In this document: positions 8,455 through 17,161 of the stretch, piece after piece
Position numbering within the stretch: position 1 is the first letter of the stretch
Layout of the letters: every line of letters starts with the position of its first letter
DNA from: Sphingopyxis sp. USTB-05
GTDB taxonomy: Bacteria; Pseudomonadota; Alphaproteobacteria; Sphingomonadales; Sphingomonadaceae
Reading direction: 5' to 3'
Assembly: GCF_023822045.1 (NCBI RefSeq)
Contig: NZ_CP084712.1
Location: 3,100,001 to 3,164,000, forward strand
DNA: 64,000 nucleotides
Program-made: the position numbers and the translations under genes
Notes under the pieces: generated by a model
Told to the model about the DNA's origin: nothing
The model's database searches: none
Seen by the model: only the letters and a program-made list of their open reading frames with translations

Positions 8455-9069
8455 TTACGCCGGGTAGGTCCAGGTCGTGTCGCGCGCCAAATTCTCTGCG
8501 GCGAAATCCCAGTTGAGCAGTTCGTCGACGACCGCGTCGACATAGGCCGGGCGCAGATTCTTGCGGTCGATATAATAGGCATGTTCCCACACATCGATCA
8601 CGAGCAGCGGCTTGATGCCCGCGACCAGCTCGGTGCCTGCGTCGTGCGTGTCGGTAACCGACAGCTTGCCGTCGCGCGAGACGAGCCATGCCCAGCCCGA
8701 AGCGAAATGGTTGACCGCGGTTTCCTTGAGCTTCTTTTTCAGGTCGTCGAGCGAACCGAAATCGCGTTCGATCGCGGCGAGCAAGTCACCCTTGGGTTCG
8801 GTCTTGGTCGGCGACAGGCTTTCCCAATAAAAAGCGTGGTTCCATGCCTGTGCGGCATTGTTGAACAGGCCCTTGTTCCCCGAGCCTTCGGCGTGATGGA
8901 CGATTTCTTCGAGCGGCTTCGACGCCAGTTCGGTGCCCTCGATCGCGGCGTTGGTCTTGTCGACATAGGCCTTGTGATGCTTGCCATGATGCGTCGCCAG
9001 CGTGTCGGCCGAAATATGCGGCTCCAGCGCGTCCTGAGCGTAAGGAAGGGGAGGATGGGCGATAGTCAT
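8455..9069 (-). CDS. sodB: Superoxide dismutase, Fe type
   Basis: Encodes 204 aa, matching the Fe/Mn SOD family. It begins MTIAHPPLPYAQDALEPHIS and has HHKAYVDKTN, AWNHAFYW and DVWEHAYYIDRKN, which carry the metal-ligand histidines and aspartate. AQAWNHAFYW is the Fe-type pattern. The enzyme converts superoxide to hydrogen peroxide and oxygen in the cytosol. The ATG at 9069 is preceded by GGAGA at 5 bases and matches the family N-terminus better than the ATG at 9081. A repeat element lies on either side (8279-8445 and 9170-9250). Confidence 0.96.
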   Translation of the reverse strand: MTIAHPPLPYAQDALEPHISADTLATHHGKHHKAYVDKTNAAIEGTELASKPLEEIVHHAEGSGNKGLFNNAAQAWNHAFYWESLSPTKTEPKGDLLAAIERDFGSLDDLKKKLKETAVNHFASGWAWLVSRDGKLSVTDTHDAGTELVAGIKPLLVIDVWEHAYYIDRKNLRPAYVDAVVDELLNWDFAAENLARDTTWTYPA

Positions 9070-9169
9070 GGCAGTCTCCATTTTATTATCGAGGGGTTTG
9101 CGGCCTTAAACTCGGTATCGAGGCCGCGGGTTGCAACCCTGTGACGAGGAAATATTAGGCACCTTGTCC

Positions 9170-9250
9170 GTCATTGCGAGCGTAGCGAAGCAATCCAGAG
9201 CGGCTTGTGCCTACTCTGGACCGCCGCGTCGCTTCGTTCCTCGCAATGAC
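9170..9250. repeat. Palindromic repeat, copy 2
   Basis: It begins GTCATTGCGAGCGTAGCGAA and ends CGTTCCTCGCAATGAC. It belongs to the same family as 4841-4915 and 55811-55885, with an imperfect right arm. It occupies the gap between the sodB start and the ligase stop codon. Confidence 0.85.
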
Positions 9251-9258
9251 GAAGCGAC

Positions 9259-10827
9259 CTAAGTCACCATCGACTGAAGCGTCGCAATCCGGTCGGCTTC
9301 TTCAGCGGGCTTGTCGCGGCGGATGCGCGATATGCGCGGGAAGCGCATCGCGAGCCCCGATTTATGGCGCTTGCTGCTGTGGATCGAATCGAATGCGACC
9401 TCCAGCACCAGCGATTTCTCGACCTCGCGCACCGGACCGAAGCGGTTGAGCGTGTTGTCGCGCACGAATTTGTCGAGCCATTTCAATTCTTCGTCGGTGA
9501 AGCCAGAATAGGCCTTGCCCACCGGCAGCAACTCGCCGCCATCGGACCAGCATCCGAACGTATAATCCGAATAAAAGCTCGCGCGGCGGCCATTGCCGCG
9601 CTGCGCATACATCATCACGCAATCGGCGGTGAGCGGATCGCGCTTCCATTTATACCAGAGACCGGCGCGCCGCCCCGCGACATAGGGGGCATCGCGGCGC
9701 TTGAGCATCACGCCCTCGATCGCGGCATCGCGCGCACCCGCACGGCGTTCGGCGAGATCGTCGAAGTCGCTGGCATCGATCACCTGCGACAGATCGAAAT
9801 GGCTGTCGGCGAGCCGCGGCACAAAGGCTTCCAATTGCCGCCGCCGCTCGGTCCAGGGCAGCCCGCGCAGATCTTCGCCGTCTACGCCCAGCAGATCATA
9901 GACGCGCACGAACGCCGGATAATCGGCGAGCATCTTCTTCGACACCGTCTTGCGCCCGAGCCGTTGCTGCAGCGCATTGAAGCTCGCCGCTTCACCGCCT
10001 TGCACTTCGCCGCGAACAAGCAGTTCGCCATCGATCACCGCATCCTGATCGAACGCCGCAACCAGTTCGGGGAACGCGCCGCTGATCTCTTCGCCGCCGC
10101 GGCTATAGATGCGCGTCTCGCCCCCGCCATGGACAATCTGGACGCGGATCCCGTCCCATTTCCACTCGGCGGCATAGTCGGCCAAATCGACGCTCGCTTC
10201 TTCCAGAGGGTGCGCGAGCATGAAAGGCCGGAAGAAGGCGACATTGGCAAGATCGGGTCGCTCGGCCCTGCCCTCGCCCCACGCGAACAGCGGCGCATAG
10301 GGCGGCGGGATTGCGTGCCACAGCTCCTCGACATCATCGACGGGCACGTCGAACGCCTGCGCAAACGCCTGTTTCGCCAGCCGCGCCGACACGCCGACGC
10401 GCATCCCGCCCAGCGCGAGCTTGAGCAAGGCATAACGTCCATCGGCGTCGAGCCGGTCGAGCAGTGCAGCGACGATCGCGGGGGCATCGCTGCGCGTGGC
10501 CGACGCAAGGGCGTCGACGGCGGCGGAGACACTGAGGTCCGCTTTCGCGCCCGGCGCGTCGGGCCACAGCAGCGCCGCCGTCTCCGCCGTATCCCCCACA
10601 AAATGCCGCGACAGCCGGAACAATTCCTCATCGACCCGCGTCGCGAGCAAGGTCCGCACTGTCCCCGCCTTCACCGCCGGAAAATCGAGGCTTTCGGTCA
10701 GCGCCGCGATCGCCCAGCCGCGGTCGGGATCGGGTGTGTGCCGCAGATAATCGACGATCAGCGCCAGCTTGCTGTTGCGCGATCGCGTATAGATCAGCCG
10801 GTCGATCAGGGCGGCGAAGCGCTTCAC
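9259..10827 (-). CDS. ATP-dependent DNA ligase (exonuclease-linked bacterial LigB/LigC-like family)
   Basis: Encodes 522 aa. The N-terminal DNA-binding domain (residues 1-200) precedes an adenylation domain with the nucleophile Lys223 in the KxDG motif (EWKWDGIRVQIV). The other nucleotidyltransferase motifs follow: VIDGELLV, EGVMLKRRDAPY and GLWYKWKRDP, then an OB-fold. It seals nicks by ATP-dependent adenylyl transfer. The start is GTG at 10827, overlapping the stop of the exonuclease gene (GTGA); the ATG further upstream lies inside the neighbour. It is the last gene of a four-gene repair operon (14514 down to 9259). The cell should also have the essential NAD-dependent LigA elsewhere. Confidence 0.93.
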   Translation of the reverse strand: MKRFAALIDRLIYTRSRNSKLALIVDYLRHTPDPDRGWAIAALTESLDFPAVKAGTVRTLLATRVDEELFRLSRHFVGDTAETAALLWPDAPGAKADLSVSAAVDALASATRSDAPAIVAALLDRLDADGRYALLKLALGGMRVGVSARLAKQAFAQAFDVPVDDVEELWHAIPPPYAPLFAWGEGRAERPDLANVAFFRPFMLAHPLEEASVDLADYAAEWKWDGIRVQIVHGGGETRIYSRGGEEISGAFPELVAAFDQDAVIDGELLVRGEVQGGEAASFNALQQRLGRKTVSKKMLADYPAFVRVYDLLGVDGEDLRGLPWTERRRQLEAFVPRLADSHFDLSQVIDASDFDDLAERRAGARDAAIEGVMLKRRDAPYVAGRRAGLWYKWKRDPLTADCVMMYAQRGNGRRASFYSDYTFGCWSDGGELLPVGKAYSGFTDEELKWLDKFVRDNTLNRFGPVREVEKSLVLEVAFDSIHSSKRHKSGLAMRFPRISRIRRDKPAEEADRIATLQSMVT

Positions 10828-11837
10828 GCCTCTTCTTCCAGATCGCGGCCGACCAGATGCAAGGCGCGCGCCTTGCGCTGATGCAGCTCGCACCAACGGA
10901 GCAGCCCGTCTTCGCTGCCATGGGTGATCCAGCTTTCCTTGGGATTCACCTCCGATATCGTCGTTGTCAGCTCGTCCCAGTCGGCATGATCCGAAATCAC
11001 AAGCGGCAACTCAACCATCCGCTGCCGCGCGCGCTGACGCACGCGCATCCATCCCGATGCCATTGCGGTCACCGGATCGGGCAGCCGCCGCGACCAGCGG
11101 TCGTTGAGCGCCGACGGCGGCGCAATGACGATCTGCCCCGCCATCTCGGCCTTGTCGGTTTCGCTGACGAGCCGGAGTTCGCCGAGATCGACACCATGCG
11201 CAGCATAAAGCTGGCACATCTTCTCTAGCGCGCCGTGCATATAGATCGGCGCATCCCAACCCGCGCCCCGAAGCTCGGCAATCACGCGCTGCGCCTTGCC
11301 CAGCGCATAGGCGCCGATGAGCACCGACCGATCGGGCTCGGCGCGCACCGCGCCGATCAGCTTGGCGATTTCGTCGGCGGTCGGCGGGTGGCGGAACACC
11401 GGCAATCCGAACGTCGCCTCGGTGATGAAGATGTCGCACGGCACGACCTCGAACGGCGCGCAGGTCGGGTCGGGGCGGCGTTTATAATCGCCCGTCACGA
11501 CGATCCGCTCGCCCTGATATTCCATCAATATTTGCGCGCTGCCCAGCACATGCCCCGCCGGATGAAAGCTGAAGCGAACCCCGCCGCGCTCGAACCCGTC
11601 GCCATAGGCAAAGCCCTGATTATGGCTCGCCTCGACATCGACACCATAGCGCAGCGCCATGATCGCGAGCGTCTCGGGGGTCGCGAACACCGCGCCATGC
11701 CCGCTGCGCGCATGATCGGCATGACCATGCGTCACCGCCGCGCGCTCGACCGGGCGCGACGGGTCGATCCAAAGGTCGGCGGGCTTCACATAGATGCCGC
11801 TCGGATGCGGCTCGATCCAGGACTTGGCCTTTACCAT
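10824..11837 (-). CDS. Ligase-associated DNA exonuclease (metallo-beta-lactamase/beta-CASP type)
   Basis: Encodes 337 aa. The metallo-beta-lactamase motif THGHADHARSGH supplies His37, His39, Asp41 and His42, and the later PAGHVLGSAQI and VVTGDYKRRPDP blocks are typical of SNM1-like nucleases. Homologues next to an ATP-dependent ligase are known as ligase-associated exonucleases, and in other bacteria they sit with Lhr-core helicase and an MPE phosphoesterase. Neither of those two is adjacent here. The ATG overlaps the stop of the UdgX gene by one base (TGATG), and the stop overlaps the ligase start. Confidence 0.92.
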   Translation of the reverse strand: MVKAKSWIEPHPSGIYVKPADLWIDPSRPVERAAVTHGHADHARSGHGAVFATPETLAIMALRYGVDVEASHNQGFAYGDGFERGGVRFSFHPAGHVLGSAQILMEYQGERIVVTGDYKRRPDPTCAPFEVVPCDIFITEATFGLPVFRHPPTADEIAKLIGAVRAEPDRSVLIGAYALGKAQRVIAELRGAGWDAPIYMHGALEKMCQLYAAHGVDLGELRLVSETDKAEMAGQIVIAPPSALNDRWSRRLPDPVTAMASGWMRVRQRARQRMVELPLVISDHADWDELTTTISEVNPKESWITHGSEDGLLRWCELHQRKARALHLVGRDLEEEA

Positions 11838-13267
11838 CAGGCGGCGAGTTCCCGCACCCGAATCAGATCGGCAACGAAGGCCTTGCGCTCTTCGGCGGCG
11901 CGGTCGCGGTCGGGCAGGCGCAGCAGGAACGACGGGTGGATCGTCGCCAACAGTTTTCCACCGCCCGCCAGTTCATGCACTCTACCGCGCATCGACGCGA
12001 TGCTCGCGCTCTTGCCCGTCACTCCCCGCAGCGCGCTTCCGCCCAAGGTGACGATCAGCTCGGGCTGAACAAAGGCGCGTTCCTTGTCTAGCCACCAGCG
12101 GCAGATATCGATCTCGCCCGCAGTCGGATTCTGATGCAGCCGCCTTTTGCCGCGCGGCTCGAATTTGAAATGCTTGACCGCGTTCGTCAGGAACAATCGC
12201 GTGCGGTCGATGCCCGCTTCCTCGAGCGCTTCGTTCAGCACCTGCCCTGCGGGTCCGACGAACGGGCGCCCCTGCAAATCTTCCTGATCGCCCGGCTGTT
12301 CGCCGACGAACATGATGCGCGCCGACTGCGGCCCCTCGCCGGCGACAGCCTGCGTCGCGTTACAATGAATCGGGCAGCGCGTGCAGCGATCGACCGCGCG
12401 CGCCAGCTCGCCCAACGTCTTCACATCGTCATCGAGAAGCAATTCGTCGGGCACACGCGTCCGCCATTTGTCGGTCAAAGGGTTCGCCAAGGAAACGGCC
12501 GTTTCACGCATGCGTTCCACCCGCGCCTCCGCGCCAGCGAGCAACGGCGCAATATCCTGCGCCTCGGGCAGGTTCTTCCAGTATTTCTTCGGCATTTCGG
12601 CGCGCATCGCCTCGATCTTCACCCGCGCGGGATTGAAGATCGCGCCATAATAGGTGCGCCACTGATCCTCGACGACATCGCTGTCGGGAACATCGCTTTT
12701 CGTGCCGCCGGGACCATAGCTCAAATTTTCGGCCTGCCAGATCGCGCGCGCGTCGGGCGTGACGATCGCCCAGTCCATTCCATAGAAACGCCGCTGAAAG
12801 AAGGGCGCGGTGATCCGCAGGATGCGATGATCGGGCTCGAACCAAGCGGCAAAACTTTCGCGTCCTGCCTCATCTTCGCCAAGCCGCCGAAAGCGCACGA
12901 AGGCGTGCATCTTGTGAACATCGCGGCGGATCGCCTTGTCGGCTTTCATCAACCAGTCGACGTCGGGGTCGGTGGTGCGCGCGAGCAATTGCCGGTCGCG
13001 CGACGCGCGCCAGATGATCCGGTAGAGCCGCGCCGGAACTTCAGCGTCGCGGTGGCAGATCACGCGCTCGGCGATCCCCAGCAATTCGCGCGGCAGCGAC
13101 ACCGCCCCGGCCGACGCTTCCACCACTTCATCGCCGAACAGCGACGCGCCTGCTTCGCTGTCACGCCAGCTCACCGCATCGGGCGCCACCCCGCCGATCA
13201 GTAGTCCGCGCGCGGCGCTCCGCCATTCGGCAAAATCGCCGGACTCCTTCAGGACGATCTCTTTCAC
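11837..13267 (-). CDS. DUF4130 domain fused to UdgX-type uracil-DNA glycosylase
   Basis: Encodes 476 aa. Residues 1 to about 230 match the DUF4130 type found beside radical SAM repair proteins (ESFAAWFEPDHRIL, FFQRRFYGMDWAI). Residues about 285-476 are a family 4-like UDG with MFVGEQPGDQED, GRPFVGPAG and ATIHPSFLLR. Cys295, Cys298 and Cys389 are candidate [4Fe-4S] ligands. The loop KRRLHQ is the UdgX signature; the equivalent His (His378 here) makes a covalent bond to the deoxyribose after uracil excision in studied UdgX proteins. The start is GTG at 13267, overlapping the stop of the radical SAM gene. Confidence 0.93.
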   Translation of the reverse strand: MKEIVLKESGDFAEWRSAARGLLIGGVAPDAVSWRDSEAGASLFGDEVVEASAGAVSLPRELLGIAERVICHRDAEVPARLYRIIWRASRDRQLLARTTDPDVDWLMKADKAIRRDVHKMHAFVRFRRLGEDEAGRESFAAWFEPDHRILRITAPFFQRRFYGMDWAIVTPDARAIWQAENLSYGPGGTKSDVPDSDVVEDQWRTYYGAIFNPARVKIEAMRAEMPKKYWKNLPEAQDIAPLLAGAEARVERMRETAVSLANPLTDKWRTRVPDELLLDDDVKTLGELARAVDRCTRCPIHCNATQAVAGEGPQSARIMFVGEQPGDQEDLQGRPFVGPAGQVLNEALEEAGIDRTRLFLTNAVKHFKFEPRGKRRLHQNPTAGEIDICRWWLDKERAFVQPELIVTLGGSALRGVTGKSASIASMRGRVHELAGGGKLLATIHPSFLLRLPDRDRAAEERKAFVADLIRVRELAA

Positions 13268-14514
13268 AGCGCGAGCGCCAGTTGCTCGGGCGGCGGCGCG
13301 AAGCGCGCGCGCAGGTCAGCACTGTCGGTCAGCATCCCCGGCCGCCAGTCGGGCAGGACGACAAAGGGCAGCAGCTTTTTGACCGATCCCGTCAGCTTCG
13401 CCAAATCACCGAGCCGCAGCTTGCCTAGTCGCCGCGCCGCAATGATACGCTCGACCGCACGCGTCCCCAGCCCCGGCACCCGCAGCAGCAATTCGCGCGG
13501 CGCGCGGTTGATGTCGACGGGAAAGGCTTCGCGCCGCTTCAGCGCCCAAGCCAGCTTGGGATCGATCGTCAGATCGAGCATTCCGCCGCTCGCCCCCTCC
13601 ATAATCTCCGCGCGCTCGAAGCCGTAAAAGCGCAGCAGCCAGTCGGCCTGATACAGGCGATGCTCGCGCATCAGCGGCGGCCGCACCGGCGGCAAGTCGC
13701 TGCTCGCATCGGGGATCGGGCTATATGCCGAATAATAGACGCGGCGGAGCTGATAACCCGAATAGAGGTTCGTCGCGGTCTTCAATATATCATCGTCGCG
13801 CGACGCGTCGGCGCCGACGATCATCTGTGTCGACTGACCCGCGGGCGCGAAGCGTGGCGGCATCGCCTTGCCAATCAACCGGCTCTTTGCGGCATCGATC
13901 GCATCTTCGGCGCCGACGCGCACCGACGCCATCGTCTTGCGGATCGTCTCGGGCTTCTTCTCGGGCGCGAAGCTGCTCAACCCCGCTTCGGTCGGCAGTT
14001 CGACATTGGTCGACAGCCTGTCTGCATAGAGCCCCGCCAGAGCGATCAAACCCGGATCGGCCCCCGCGATCGTCTTAAGGTGAATATAGCCACCGAAACG
14101 ATGCTCCTCACGCAGGATGCGCGCGACCTCGACCAGTTGCTCCATCGTATAATCCTCGGAGCGAATGATGCCCGACGAGAGGAACAGCCCTTCGATATAG
14201 TTGCGCTTGTAGAAATCGAGCGTCAGGCGGACGACCTCTTGGGGACTGAAACGTGCACGCTCGACGTTGCTCGACGCGCGGTTGATGCAAAAGCGGCAAT
14301 CGTAGATACAGAAATTGGTGAGTAGAATTTTCAGCAGCGAGATGCACCGCCCGTCGGGGGCATAGCTGTGGCAAATGCCCATACCTTCTGTCGAGCCAAT
14401 GCCTTTGCTCGCGACCGAATCGCGCTTTACCGTCCCCGACGACGCACAGGATGCGTCATATTTGGCCGCATCGGCCAAAATGCTCAGCTTTTCCAGAATT
14501 GGTTTGGCGGACAT
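13264..14514 (-). CDS. Putative DNA modification/repair radical SAM protein
   Basis: Encodes 416 aa. The radical SAM [4Fe-4S] motif is Cys69-x3-Cys73-x2-Cys76 (NFCIYDCRFC). A C-terminal helix-hairpin-helix (residues about 334-362, VPGLGTRAVERIIAARR) suggests DNA binding. It belongs to the family linked in genomes to UDG/DUF4130 proteins, and its reaction is unknown. It is the first gene of the operon; its stop overlaps the next start (GTGA). The 50 bases between its ATG and the histidine kinase stop must hold the promoter, unless transcription enters from the kinase gene. Confidence 0.9.
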   Translation of the reverse strand: MSAKPILEKLSILADAAKYDASCASSGTVKRDSVASKGIGSTEGMGICHSYAPDGRCISLLKILLTNFCIYDCRFCINRASSNVERARFSPQEVVRLTLDFYKRNYIEGLFLSSGIIRSEDYTMEQLVEVARILREEHRFGGYIHLKTIAGADPGLIALAGLYADRLSTNVELPTEAGLSSFAPEKKPETIRKTMASVRVGAEDAIDAAKSRLIGKAMPPRFAPAGQSTQMIVGADASRDDDILKTATNLYSGYQLRRVYYSAYSPIPDASSDLPPVRPPLMREHRLYQADWLLRFYGFERAEIMEGASGGMLDLTIDPKLAWALKRREAFPVDINRAPRELLLRVPGLGTRAVERIIAARRLGKLRLGDLAKLTGSVKKLLPFVVLPDWRPGMLTDSADLRARFAPPPEQLALAL

Positions 14515-14564
14515 GACCCATGACTAGCACAAGAACATAGGCAGAACAAATCGCCCTGCCGCGT

Positions 14565-16112
14565 TTATGCCTCACGCCATTTGGCAGGCAGCGCGATTTC
14601 GACGATCAGCCCCGTCGGCTCCCAGCGTCGTGCGATCGATCCGCCCAGATTGTTGCGCACGCTGCGTTCCATCAGCAGCGTGCCGAAACTGGTGCGGTCG
14701 GGCGGCCCGATCAGTCCCTGGGTCCCGGTCTCGCTCCAGGTCAGCCGGAATATCCGTGGCTCGCTGCCCTCGGAATCCTGCGACCAATCGACGACAACGC
14801 GGCCCTCGTCGTTCGCCAGCGCGCCATGCTTGACCGCATTGGTCGCGAGTTCGTTGAACAGCAGCGCCATCGCGACAAGCGCATTCTCGGGCAGCAGCAG
14901 ATCGGGACCGGACCAGCGGACTCGCGGAAAGGCGGCCTCGACCTCGCGCATCAGCGCGTGCATCGACCCGGTCATGAAATTGGAGCTGAGCAGGACGTTC
15001 TGCGCGCGGTTGAGCGCATCGAGGCGGCTGCTGATCCGATCGACATAATCATCGACGTCGCGCGCGGCATGTCGCGTCAACGAGATGATCGCGCTGACTG
15101 TCGCGAACAGGTTTCGCATCCGGTGGTGCAACTCGCGCATCAACAGATTGGCATTTTCCTGCCGGCTTTTCTGCTCGGTGATGTCGATGCTGACGCCGGT
15201 CAACATCGCATCGTCGGAATGCACGACCCAATCGCCGCGCACCGCATTCCAGCGAACGCCCCGTTCCGAATTCAGCACGCGATATTCGGCCGAATAGGGC
15301 GTACGATTGGCGACCGTTTCTTCCAGCAAAGTCCGAAGCGCCGCGCGGTCGTCGGGATGAACAAGATCGAAAAAACCGTTCCCCGTGGCCAGTATCGCCT
15401 CGAAACCCGAACCCCAGAGTTCGGCACCGGCACCCTGCGTGCTCAGCCGGTCGGTTCGCGGGTCATATTGCCAGGTTGCTATCCCTGAAAAATCGAGCGC
15501 CCGCTCAAGCGTGCGACGCGCTTCGTCGCGCTCCGCGCCGATCCGGCGCAAATCCGCCTCGGCCATGATGATCCCAGCGAAATCCTCCAACCGCGCCAGA
15601 TCGACCTCAGTCAACTCGGAGCGCTCCTTGCGATCAAGGACGCAAAGACTCCCGAGGATCGCGCCATTGTGCGCGCGAAGGGGCACCCCTGCGTAGAACC
15701 GGATATGGAAATTGCCAGTCACGAGCGGATTATCGCGCGAGCGGGGATCGACCAATGCATCTGTGACCATCACCGGCGCATCCTTTGCGATGACGTAGGG
15801 GCAGAAGCTATATTCGCGCGGCGTTTCGCGAGTATCGATGCCGTACGCCGATTTGAACCACTGACGGCGATCATCGACGAGCGATATCAGAGCGATCGGC
15901 ATGTCGAACAGTTCGGCGACCATTCGCGTCACCCTGTCGAACGCCGCCTCGGGCGCGGTATCCATGATCCGATATTCGCGAAGCGTGTCGAGACGCAGCC
16001 GTTCGGCCTCGATTGCAGCTTCGTTACCCCCGTCCGCCAAATGCCGTCCCTCGCTGTCGTGCGATTCCGGTGTCCCCATATCGCTCAATTCCCCGGGGCG
16101 CCGCTCTGCCAT
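14565..16112 (-). CDS. GAF-PAS sensor histidine kinase, HWE/HisKA_2 family
   Basis: Encodes 515 aa from the chosen ATG. A GAF domain spans about residues 40-185 and a PAS fold about 200-315 (ending GVSIDITEQKSRQ). A HisKA_2/HWE dimerisation helix carries the phospho-acceptor His330 in ELHHRMRNLF, then an ATPase domain has N-box LLFNELATNAVKHG and the WxE-like LTWSE. There is no membrane segment, so it is probably a soluble sensor. It is divergent from phyR and kinases of this family phosphorylate PhyR in other alphaproteobacteria. Start: ATG at 16112 has AGGGA upstream; the ATG at 16079 is an alternative. Confidence 0.88.
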   Translation of the reverse strand: MAERRPGELSDMGTPESHDSEGRHLADGGNEAAIEAERLRLDTLREYRIMDTAPEAAFDRVTRMVAELFDMPIALISLVDDRRQWFKSAYGIDTRETPREYSFCPYVIAKDAPVMVTDALVDPRSRDNPLVTGNFHIRFYAGVPLRAHNGAILGSLCVLDRKERSELTEVDLARLEDFAGIIMAEADLRRIGAERDEARRTLERALDFSGIATWQYDPRTDRLSTQGAGAELWGSGFEAILATGNGFFDLVHPDDRAALRTLLEETVANRTPYSAEYRVLNSERGVRWNAVRGDWVVHSDDAMLTGVSIDITEQKSRQENANLLMRELHHRMRNLFATVSAIISLTRHAARDVDDYVDRISSRLDALNRAQNVLLSSNFMTGSMHALMREVEAAFPRVRWSGPDLLLPENALVAMALLFNELATNAVKHGALANDEGRVVVDWSQDSEGSEPRIFRLTWSETGTQGLIGPPDRTSFGTLLMERSVRNNLGGSIARRWEPTGLIVEIALPAKWREA

Positions 16113-16264
16113 GAATATGGTCCCTGTAAAAGCATACACGCCTCGTAAAAGGAAAGTAGTTTCATTCCACTCACTTACGCTGCAACATCTTTGCGTCCCG
16201 GCAGACTCTACGCTTTGGCGCGCGACAAGTTGCAGCCGTCCGCGCCGCTTTCCCTCGCCGCGCG

Positions 16265-16290
16265 GGAACCGACCTCGACCTGGGCGCGTA
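16265..16290 (+). promoter_or_regulatory. Candidate EcfG promoter of phyR1 (near-consensus)
   Basis: GGAAC (16265-16269), a 17-base spacer and CGTA (16287-16290), ending 28 bases before the phyR start. The consensus -10 is CGTT, so one base is off. Confidence 0.5.
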
Positions 16291-16318
16291 TGACTGCACT
16301 CAAGAGGGAGCAATTTTG

Positions 16319-17113
16319 ATGACATTGGGTGAGGAACTTCGCGGACATCTACCCTTTCTGCGCCGCTACGCACGGGCTTTGACGGGCAGCCAGCAGCATG
16401 GCGACAATTTCGTGCACACGACGCTTGAAGTCATCGTGGCGGCGCCGGACGAATTCTACAGCGGCGACGGTGCGCGGATCGACCTCTACCGCAATTTTCA
16501 CCGTATCTGGGAAAGCGCCTATATCGACGAAGGTGAAGACAGTGATGAAGGCGAGCATCCGCTGGTCCGCGCCGCACATCGACGTCTTGTTCAGATCACC
16601 CCGCTGGGGCGGCAGGTTCTGCTCCTCACCGCTCTCGAAGGCTTTTCGGTCGAGGAAGCCGGGCTGATCACTGGCGCAGACAGCCGAACAGTCGAAACAC
16701 TGCTCGCCGATGCGGTGGGCGAACTCGACCGCGAATCGCGCACCTCGGTGCTGATCATCGAAGACGAACCGTTGATCGCCATGGAACTCGAACAGATTGT
16801 GCGCGATCTTGGCCATCGCGTCGCAGGAATCGCAACGACGCACGAGGACGCGGTCGCGGCGTTCGAGGATACGGATGCAGGGCTCGTCCTTGCCGACATC
16901 CAACTCGCGGACGGATCGTCGGGTATTGATGCGGTGCAGGATATATTGGCGATCGCCCCAGTCCCCGCAATCTTCATCACCGCTTTTCCCGAAAGACTGC
17001 TCACTGGTGGCCGGGTCGAGCCGACCTTCCTCATCTCGAAACCGTTTCGCGAAAACACGGTGCGCGCAGCGATCAGTCAGAGCCTGCTCTTCACGCCGCA
17101 ACTCGCGGCATAG
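16319..17113 (+). CDS. phyR: PhyR anti-anti-sigma response regulator, copy 1
   Basis: Encodes 264 aa: an N-terminal EcfG-like sigma domain (residues 1-140) that mimics a sigma factor, and a C-terminal receiver (VLIIEDEPLIAMELEQIV) with phospho-acceptor Asp193 in LADIQL and Lys241. When phosphorylated it binds NepR and frees EcfG, switching on the general stress response. The ATG at 16319 has GGGAG 8 bases upstream, better than the overlapping TTG at 16316. It is flanked by its probable kinase (divergent) and an EcfG paralogue (convergent). A second PhyR is at 34161-34955. Confidence 0.95.
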   Translation: MTLGEELRGHLPFLRRYARALTGSQQHGDNFVHTTLEVIVAAPDEFYSGDGARIDLYRNFHRIWESAYIDEGEDSDEGEHPLVRAAHRRLVQITPLGRQVLLLTALEGFSVEEAGLITGADSRTVETLLADAVGELDRESRTSVLIIEDEPLIAMELEQIVRDLGHRVAGIATTHEDAVAAFEDTDAGLVLADIQLADGSSGIDAVQDILAIAPVPAIFITAFPERLLTGGRVEPTFLISKPFRENTVRAAISQSLLFTPQLAA

Positions 17114-17161
17114 GCCGTCCAGCTATAATACCACCTGCGGGAGGGCTTTGCCGGGGCGATC

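Noticed and set aside
9364..10881. 505-aa open frame on the plus strand
   Set aside because: It is antisense to the ATP-dependent ligase and composed of Arg/Ala-rich low-information sequence, a shadow produced by high G+C codon positions.
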